This document shows, piece by piece, positions 57,100 to 64,000 of a stretch of DNA of 64,000 nt (positions are counted from its first letter, which is position 1; each line of letters opens with the position of its first letter). Source of the DNA: Rhodocollybia butyracea (lineage: Eukaryota; Basidiomycota; Agaricomycetes; Agaricales; Omphalotaceae); the NCBI GenBank assembly GCA_015501585.1, contig JADNRY010000031.1, positions 1-64,000 on the forward strand, written 5' to 3'. Made by a program: the position numbers and the translations under genes. Under the pieces are notes generated by a model. The model made no database searches. It saw nothing but the letters and a program-made list of their open reading frames with translations, and was not told the origin of the DNA.

Positions 57100-58116
57100 A
57101 TGTCGCCCTGGGGAAAGATCCTTCCTAACCAGCGAGCACAGAGTCGGTAAGGAGTGTCTCAATACTCTTCACGGCTCAGGTCTAATACCATTTGTTGTAG
57201 TCAGAATGCTTCTAAACGCAATTCCGACTTTGATACCTTATCTGAATCTTAACCATTCGCTGAAGAAAAAGTCGATAAAGTCTGCAACAACGAGAGCGAG
57301 AAACCAGCGACATATCCAAAGGCTGAGAACCGATGTGAGGGCCTTTATCTTCTCGATGATGCCGGTGTTGTATTCCAAGTGAGTCGCTCGCTTTGGCTGT
57401 TGTGTGACTGAACTTCTTGACATTATTGATGCTCAGGTAGAGAAGACGCTCTACCGAATACCCCCTTCAAATCTGACAAAGGTGTCACCGGTTTTCCGAG
57501 ATATGTTGGAAGCGCCCTCCGGCAGCGAAGCGTCAGAGGGCAGTGGCGATAATACGCCTATCTTCCTTGAGTCCATCACCCAGATTGATTGGGAGCGGCT
57601 TTTGAAAGTGATCTTACACAAGTGAGCCAACACCTTGCAATCTTATGTATCTAACATCTTCTACTAAGGTCGTATCTTGATCCTCCTCTTAAGTTCAACC
57701 TGGACGAGTGGATCTCTGTACTCAAACTGAGCACCCTGTGGAAAATGGATGTTGTTCGAGCTACCGCCATCAAGAGTATTGAAGAATTCGACGACCCAGC
57801 GAGAAAAATTCACGTGGCTCGTGAATATGGGATATCATCTTATTATCCTCCTGCACTTTCTCAGTTGGTCTTGCGTCCAAGGTCACTCTCAGTCCAAGAT
57901 ATCGGGTTCCTGGGTCTCGAATGTGGCCTCAAAATCATCTCCATTCGAGAAAGGGTTAATATTAGTCGAAGTCAGACCGGTACGTACGGTACTAAGAGAG
58001 ATTTTTTCGCTGAGAGAAACCGTTTATATGGATCGTACGAGACGGATAAGATTCACCAAACTGTGCGCAAGGAAATACTTTTAGTGTTCAAAGACCACAA
58101 AGAGTTTTTTACGTAG
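57100..58116 (+). pseudogene. BTB/POZ-type gene, copy 4, with a nonsense codon in exon 2
   Basis: MSPWGKILP starts at 57100. Exon 2 reads QNASKRNSDFDTLSES then TAA at 57250-57252, where copy 3 has CAA. Beyond the stop everything is preserved: GLYLLDDAGVVFQ, VEKTLYRIPPSNLTKVSPVF, RDMLEAPSGSEASEGS, QIDWERLLKVILHK, LKLSTLWKMDVVRATAIKSI, ending FKDHKEFFT at 58116. There are no insertions, so it shows what the empty MITE sites of copy 3 look like. Confidence 0.85.
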
Positions 58117-58702
58117 ATTATCGTTACTGAAGTTAAAATTTGTACTATGCAAACCATAAAAATAAATTTTCCGGGATCTTGGTCGTTATATCCACATCAA
58201 CCTTGACCTCCTTTTTGAGTTCGTCTGTCCAGAAGGGGACATATTGTAGATGAAACGACCCTCATTTTTTCGATAGGGCAATGGCTACGTCCGAGTGATC
58301 GAACACTGTACATCTGTAATACCTGGGCAGTATACTCACTAGTATACATGGTTCGGAATGATTTATGACGAAGTCAGTCGTTCAAGTCGGCTAGAAGGAA
58401 TAATACTTGCCGATATTGGAGAGAACATTAGTTTTGTGTGCAGTGAGGTTTTGAATTTTTGAGATACAACTCAAATCAGGAAGCTTGAACAAAAATAGGA
58501 GCGGGATTTATTTTATGTATAGTGGACAGTAGTTCGCCCCCCAGGGTCTCTCAACTTCTTCAACCTACGAGCGTGTCCGAGCTCACCAAGCGACTGTGAC
58601 GAAGTCAGGTTGAAGGCGTTCGAGACTAGTAAAACAAATGGGTGTTGCTATGTGTGGTCCATTGTTCCATGTAAAGGTGAGAGAACAATGAAGGTATCAT
58701 TA
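58117..58702. other. Spacer after BTB copy 4 with a tRNA-Thr relic
   Basis: 58337-58400 matches the intron and 3' half of the tRNA-Thr genes (TATGACGAAGTCAGTCGTTC to AGAAGGA), but the D-arm half is lost. The rest is repeat-unit flank without a gene. Confidence 0.55.
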
Positions 58703-58807
58703 TCCTTCTTAGCTCAGTTGGTAGAGCGCGTCACTAGTATCCCAGAAGAGTCGTTTTGCGTTGAATTTCTTATGACGAGGTCAGTCGTTCAAGTCGGCTA
58801 GAAGTAA
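58703..58807 (+). tRNA. tRNA-Thr (AGT) copy with a longer intron; probably a pseudogene
   Basis: TCCTTCT acceptor, TAGCTCAGTTGGTAGAGCG D arm, anticodon stem CGTCA with loop CTAGTA, an intron of about 32 nt, TGACG, and T arm AGTCG-TTCAAGT-CGGCT. The 3' acceptor reads AGAAGTA, leaving a C-T mismatch against TCCTTCT. The intron sequence differs from the gene at 59288. Confidence 0.6.
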
Positions 58808-59287
58808 TGTAGCTACTGTCCTTAGCTACTGTCCTTTATTTTTTTGGGGGGTCGAGAGAATACTAGTTCTGTGAGTGTATTCAATGACTTTTTGATATCA
58901 TTCAAATCAGGAAGATTGAAAAAATGGAGGGTGGGCAGGATTTATTTTATGTATATATTAGCTATAGTGGATAGTAGTTCGCCCCCAGACCCATCTCATC
59001 CTCTTCGAGTTTTTACCCTTCCCCATTCCCCCAAATTGTCTTGGTAAATTTGTTTAGGCTCCATTGGTTAAACACCATTGTGTACTAATCTCCTTGAGGA
59101 ATCTTCTATGTACTTTTTTCTACCTTGGTAAGAGTCACTCAGGCTGTTCAGGTCTGACCACAAGCTATAAAGTAGAATAAATGAATACCTAGCTGCAATG
59201 AGTCTCGTCGCTTTTGTGGTTTCCGATGCATACTGCGAAGTGAACAATTGAACATCTTCAGTATTTATTATTCCAGAAAGAATTATA

Positions 59288-59385
59288 TCCTTCTTAGCTC
59301 AGTTGGTAGAGCGCGTCACTAGTACAAGGCATTGGGCTTCGTCTTACTTATGACGAGGTCAGTCGTTCAAGTCGGCTAGAAGGAA
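59288..59385 (+). tRNA. tRNA-Thr (AGT) with a 25 nt intron
   Basis: Acceptor arms TCCTTCT and AGAAGGA pair perfectly with discriminator A. D arm TAGCTCAGTTGGTAGAGCG; anticodon stem CGTCA/TGACG; loop CTAGTA plus intron gives AGT. T stem AGTCG pairs with CGGCT (one G-T). A TTTTG run follows. Confidence 0.85.
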
Positions 59386-59988
59386 TTTTGCTTGTGTTGG
59401 GTATGATGATAATTTTTTCAGGATATTTTTCTTCTGACAAGATAAGTCCTGTGAGTTCGAGATACAATTGCATATGGGAACCAGTGGAGGCAATTTACAC
59501 ATCCCTTCGTTGTCTTTCCGAGAAAAATTTTTGCCCCTGGGCAAAAACAGTGCCTGCTGAGTTACAGCGTTCGTCAATCAACCTACAGGTTTTACCCAGC
59601 CTCTAGACTCTCGTTGAACTTGCTGATTTTTATATAGCTGCGGTGCCATAAATAACCAATGCAGTACCCAGGTTACAGTTACAGGTCATGTTCTCGTGTT
59701 ATACTTACGTGGCCGTTGGGGAATCCGAGTTTCTGCCGCCCCAAAGTCGTGAGTATCGATATCCAGCCCTGCGGCCTGATGGCGAGAATTTGAGCGACAA
59801 GTTCTATTGGCTGCCTGAATAATGACTTTCCTTTTCGGGCTAACAATCTAACGGTTGTTGCCGGGCCGAAACGGAAGTTTGGTTTAATACACGGGTCAAT
59901 GTTGGTTGTTTCCTTTGCGCTTGCTCATTCTCCCCACTGTTCCCCTGTCTATCGTTCCTACAGAGACTCAGAGGAAGTTTGCAGTGGC
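59386..59988. other. Intergenic region
   Basis: Leader and promoter for the next gene. An in-frame upstream ATG at 59906 exists, but its extension (MFPLRLLILPTVPLSIVP) is unlike the rest of the protein. Confidence 0.35.
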
Positions 59989-60814
59989 CATGGAAACCTC
60001 ACAGCGCGACCCTCTTCATACTCGTCCGACTCACAAGCGAAACTCCCATTCTTCCGGCTCCTCATCACGATTAGCGCTCTCGAAACCCCATAGTAATAGT
60101 AATACACATTCCCGCAGCTCCAGTCTTCAGCACAGAACTGAAAACCAGCCTTCTTCTTCTTCTTCTCCATCATCTTCAACAGCCACGACATCTACCAAAA
60201 CTTCATCTCGACTCATGTCCAGCGTGCGTAGGTCACTGTTTGCTTCGTCTCCTGGACACAAGAAACAGTTGGCGACTGTGAGTTTACCCCATTTCCTCTC
60301 CTGAATTTATCAGCTCATACGGCAAATTTAGACGCAGACAGCTGGCATGTATTCTACAACTGCAGAACGTGCTGTACAGCATCCGCCGCGGTTCAAGCGA
60401 CCAGACCCTTCTTCGTCTCCGCCGTCTATCGAACAGATAGCCATGGGTCTTCATATCTCGCGAACTCCTCATCTTCGCTCTTCCTCCGCTCCCAACTATC
60501 CATTTACCCAGCGAACACATCCACCCACGCCACTTCCTCCTCCTCCTTCTCGTTCTGCGCTTAAAAAGCCCAGTTCTTCCGCCCCATCCATCGACCCGCC
60601 CTCAAATTCCTCTACAACTGTGACTTCCTCTAATTTTCCATACACTCCGCGATCCAACCGCTCTCTTTTCTCTTTCAAGTCGCGTGTGTCACGGCTATTG
60701 CCTGGCTCGCAGTATTCTTCGCCATCGCCTCAAACCAGTACATCAGATTTTGTACCTCCGAAAAAGGCGGTTCGGTTTTCCACGTCGACATTAAATCTTG
60801 ATGAAGAGAAATGA
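59989..60814 (+). CDS. Ser/Pro-rich protein of unknown function
   Basis: Exon 1 (59989-60277) opens METSQRDPLHTRPTHKRNSH and ends KKQLAT. Intron 60278-60331 has donor gtgagt and acceptor tttag; exon 2 continues TQTAGMYSTTAERAV. The product of about 257 residues is Ser/Pro/Thr-rich with basic patches (SSRLMSSVRRSLFASSPGHK), a short conserved-looking IAMGLHISRTPHLRSSSAP segment and a PPKKAVRFS end. It is probably disordered; no known domain. Confidence 0.7.
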
Positions 60815-61092
60815 ATTTTTATGGTTCTTGACTATCGTTATTGCTCAACTATTAGCTCACACTGGCAGGACAGGGCAGGACTACCCATTGATGCGTTGCA
60901 CAACTTCAAGTACAGTATTTGTATCTACCACTACACCACTACTATACCATTGTATTTAGCCAAAATAAACTTTTTAAGCCTAGATGTTCCTTTAGCGTGA
61001 CGTAATTTCCTGCCGAAACTTTTGATCCATTCCTACGACATTCCTTGCTACCTTGGTTTCTTCTTTACTGCACACACATATCTACCAATATT

Positions 61093-63345
61093 ATGGCTCC
61101 TGTGGACACAGAGTACTATGATCTCGTATGAACAACCTGTCGCCACATTTTATCTCTTTTGACCCTCAAATTAACAGCTTGGCGTAGCTGTCGATGCAGA
61201 TGATAACCAGCTCAAAAAGGGTTACCGCAAGGCGGCGATGAAAGTGTGTCTCCAGCTCTCCTATCATTTCTCTACTCAACACGCCCTGGTTCGCAGTATC
61301 ACCCGGACAAGAACCCTTCCGCAGACGCGGAGGAAAAGTTCAAGGACATTAGGTGGGTCTAACAAAACTATCTCTGTCTATTCTCATTTCCGACTTCATT
61401 TCACGATTCTAGTAAAGCGTATCAGGTTCTCTCGGATCCAGTAAGCTTCATTCAAATGCGTGTTTAGGATGCATCCATAAGTTGTATGTTCACCGACAGA
61501 ACCTGCGCGCAGTTTATGATAAGAATGGCAAAGCCATGGTAACTCGAACCCCTCTCCATACGTCTCGCTCCTTTTGAGTAACCACACATTCTGCAGATGG
61601 ACAAGGAAGGCGGCCTCACAATGGACGACGCCGCAGGATTTTTCGCGAATGTCTTTGGAGGAGAAAGATTCCACGATTATGTACGCCCCACTGCTGATAT
61701 CCTCTCTGAATCCTCGAATCATCCTCGGTCGTAGATCGGTGAAATTTCGATCATGAAGGATATGACTGAAGCGGCTAGCAACATGATGACCGATGAAGAA
61801 AAGGCCGAAATCGAAAAGCAAATGAACCCGGACAAGGCCTCGACACCTCCAGCCACGGTTTCCAACGGGCAGTCTTCTGCAGCTCATCACGATGAATTCG
61901 CCGAATCCTTCACTCCTGCCCCTGCAGACAACGCCACAACAGCGGCGAAGACCCCCTCACGGCCAGAAACTGCCGCGCAGACAAGCGTCGGCTCGTCTCT
62001 CGTCATTCACGGAGAAAAGACGGATACGTCACCACCCTCGTCCTCGCACAGCGTGAGTGAGAGAGAACGGTTGGAGAAAGAACGGGAAGCTGCGAGGAAG
62101 CGTAAAGCGGAACAAAAGGAAAAGCAGCGTCAACAGGAGAAGGAGAGGCGAAAGGTTATGGAAGCGCGAGTGACGATGCTTACAGCCAAGATGGTTGAGC
62201 GATTAAGGCCGTTTGTTGACGCGAAACATCCGGGAGACAAGGATGACCCCGAAACGCTTGCATTTGAGGCGAAAATGAAGCGCGAGGTGGAGGATCTGAA
62301 GTTGGAGAGCTTTGGCATAGAGGTATGTCACACTCTTCATTCCTCATCCGTTTGATACTAACGACAGTAGCTCCTTCATACAATCGGTAATGTCTATATG
62401 ATGAAAGCCACTTCATTTTTCAAGTCGAGAAAGTTTTTGGGAATGTAAGATGCTTCCTTTGCCCCGATTTCCGTTTATCCAACGATCTCGATAGTCCCGG
62501 CTTTTTTTCGCGTCTCAAGGAAAAAGGGACCCTCGCGAAGGACGTATGGGGAGTGATTGGTAGCGCGTACGCCCCCCTCTATTCACTCCATTTCCTGTGT
62601 ACATTGCTGAATCGGTTGCGCTAGGCTGAGCGTCCGAGATACGATGCTGGTAAGTTCGGAACTGTTTCAGCTGTTCCTAAATCTTGATACTGAATGGGCT
62701 CCAAACAACCAGGAAATGGAAAAATTACAAGCCAAAGAGGATGTGGATGAAGCGGAACTCAAAACGCTAGAAATGGATGTGACTGGCAAGGTGGGGAGTA
62801 TCACTTCCCTTATCGAACCCTCTGTTCTAACGGATGGATCATCTTCAGATAATGCTTGCATCGTGGCGCGGTGCTCGGCTGGAAGTCATACAAGTTTTGA
62901 GAGAGGTTGTTGAAAATGTACTAAAGGAACCAGGAACTTCCGAGACTGTTCTTCTCAACCGGGCCAAAGTTAGTACAAATTCAACTTCTCATCAACCACC
63001 CGTGGGGGTGGCTCAATGAAGTTTCGCTGAATTGATACTTTTTACTTTATGTGATCAGGGTTTGATGCTTATGGGAGCGATCTTCAAATCTGCAGAGCCA
63101 GACGAGTCAGACGAAGAGCGGCGTGAATTAGAACGGTACGTTGCCTGCCTACCCTTGTACAAAAAATTTTTTGAGGTTGACATGTGGGGGGTGTTTTTTG
63201 TTTGCTTGGCAGAATGGTCGCTGAAGCTGCCAAACCGAAACCGAAACCCGCAAAGGGCAAGGACGCATCTCGACATTCGCATGTAATGGACAAGAAGTCT
63301 CCCGCCTCAACTCCCGAGCCAGCCACCACTGCACCGGTCTCCTGA
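61093..63345 (+). CDS. DnaJ-X domain co-chaperone (CAJ1/DJP1-like Hsp40)
   Basis: Many short exons. The J domain is complete: TEYYDLLGVAVDADDNQLKK, GYRKAAMK, YHPDKNPSADAEEKFKDIS with the HPD triad, AYQVLSDPNLRAVYDKNG. Each junction (for example MK|YHPDKN, DIS|KAYQ) keeps frame. GGLTMDDAAGFFANVFGGER then FHDYIGEISIMKDMTEA leads into the DnaJ-X region, with a charged coiled coil (SERERLEKEREAARKRKAEQ) and LLHTIGNVYMMKATSFFKS, KDVWGVIGSA and LMLMGAIFKSAEPDE. A Lys/Pro-rich tail ends at TGA 63343-63345. Yeast relatives assist Hsp70 in peroxisomal import (Djp1) or in the cytosol and nucleus (Caj1); no targeting signal decides between them here. Confidence 0.92.
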
Positions 63346-64000
63346 CGATCTTGATATCAAACGATGGAAAACAACCACTAAGTACCCCATCTTTTTTCCA
63401 GGATCCCCTTAAGGAGCTTTGATTTACTTGCCTGAGAGGCTTGTTCGCCGTAGACACTCATATCATCCCGCGATGCTTTTGTTTTGGTTTCCATCCATAA
63501 ACTTTAACTTTACATTACTATTCATTCTTCATTTTTTTTATGCGATCCCGATACACTACTAATCCTAGACTTCTGACATCTTTTTCCGTATGCTAATATG
63601 TTACCCGGATTGTCCATCTCGGCCTGCTCGATCGATATCGCCCTAGGATTTCACTCGAGATAAGCCCCATACTACTCAAACTTTAAAGGTGAAGTGACCT
63701 AGATCAAATAAGTTGTTGTTCACAGACCCGATGCAAAAGCCGCTTTCATCTATCGCAGATCGTATTGAGTTTTTCAACTTTCCTTCGACGGAAAAAAAGG
63801 AAATGGGAAGGGAAGACTTACCCCTTGAAAGAGGTATTCATTCTGGAGGATCTGAAGGGAGGTCAACGCCAGACTTCGGGTAGTTATCATATTGGCAGCA
63901 TGTGCCTCCTTTGTGGCTGAGGCCTTTGTGAACGCTGGAGTATGGTTTCCTCCGTTTGGTTTCGTAGGGATAGCTGACAGGAGACACAGAATCAACATTT
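63346..64000. other. Intergenic end of the window with a possible minus-strand exon
   Basis: On the minus strand 63998 to about 63822 is open and is followed by a good donor (GGGGTAAGTC). It could be an exon of a gene starting beyond the window, but the frame cannot be fixed and no family is recognised. Confidence 0.25.

Overview
The window looks like nuclear DNA of a filamentous basidiomycete, most likely an Agaricomycete. Genes are cut by many 45-70 nt GT-AG introns, the transposons include a KDZ (Kyakuja-Dileera-Zisupton) transposase, a PIF/Harbinger element, chromodomain Ty3 retrotransposons and Helitron-like elements, and the tRNA genes carry short introns. Nothing in the sequence allows a species call. 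Everything below was read by eye, with no database search.

Layout. 1-18.5 kb is transposon-derived: the 3' part of a minus-strand Ty3-type element (1-2154), a nearly complete 12.3 kb chromodomain Ty3 element (2155-14455), and a broken KDZ transposase gene (14898-18484) split by a 374 bp palindrome. A textbook PIF/Harbinger element with TTA target duplications follows (18650-21538). At 21.7-26.2 kb there is a truncated pseudogene and an apparently complete copy of a kinase-like gene. The more gene-like core runs 26.8-42.3 kb: a ROG1/LPL1-type lipase, tRNA-Pro, two small secreted-protein genes flanking a TE-rich 2.2 kb inverted-repeat unit with a solo LTR, a NIMA-family kinase, a Ser/Pro-rich protein and a Sos7-like kinetochore protein. 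tRNA-Lys lies at 44.1 kb. From 45.8 to 58.1 kb there are four tandem copies of one BTB/POZ-type gene, each broken in its own way, by two Helitron-like elements, two CACTA-type MITEs, a Tourist-like MITE, nonsense codons, a tandem duplication or a frameshift. tRNA-Thr genes and fragments are strewn between and after the copies. The window closes with a Ser-rich protein gene and a DnaJ-X co-chaperone gene.

The most interesting signals are: (1) the Ty3 element appears to self-prime like Tf1, because 12 nt at its predicted mRNA 5' end are exactly complementary to the site just after the 5' LTR; (2) it carries a spliced coiled-coil gene antisense to, and downstream of, pol, and the neighbouring unrelated Ty3 element has the same layout; (3) the two Helitron-like copies sit in A|T sites whose empty forms can be rebuilt exactly from paralogous sequence, and they share an unusual 3' end; (4) the order of nested insertions in the BTB array can be read directly; (5) almost every frameshift in the Ty3 element is a one-base homopolymer contraction, which suggests unpolished long-read assembly in repeats rather than decay.
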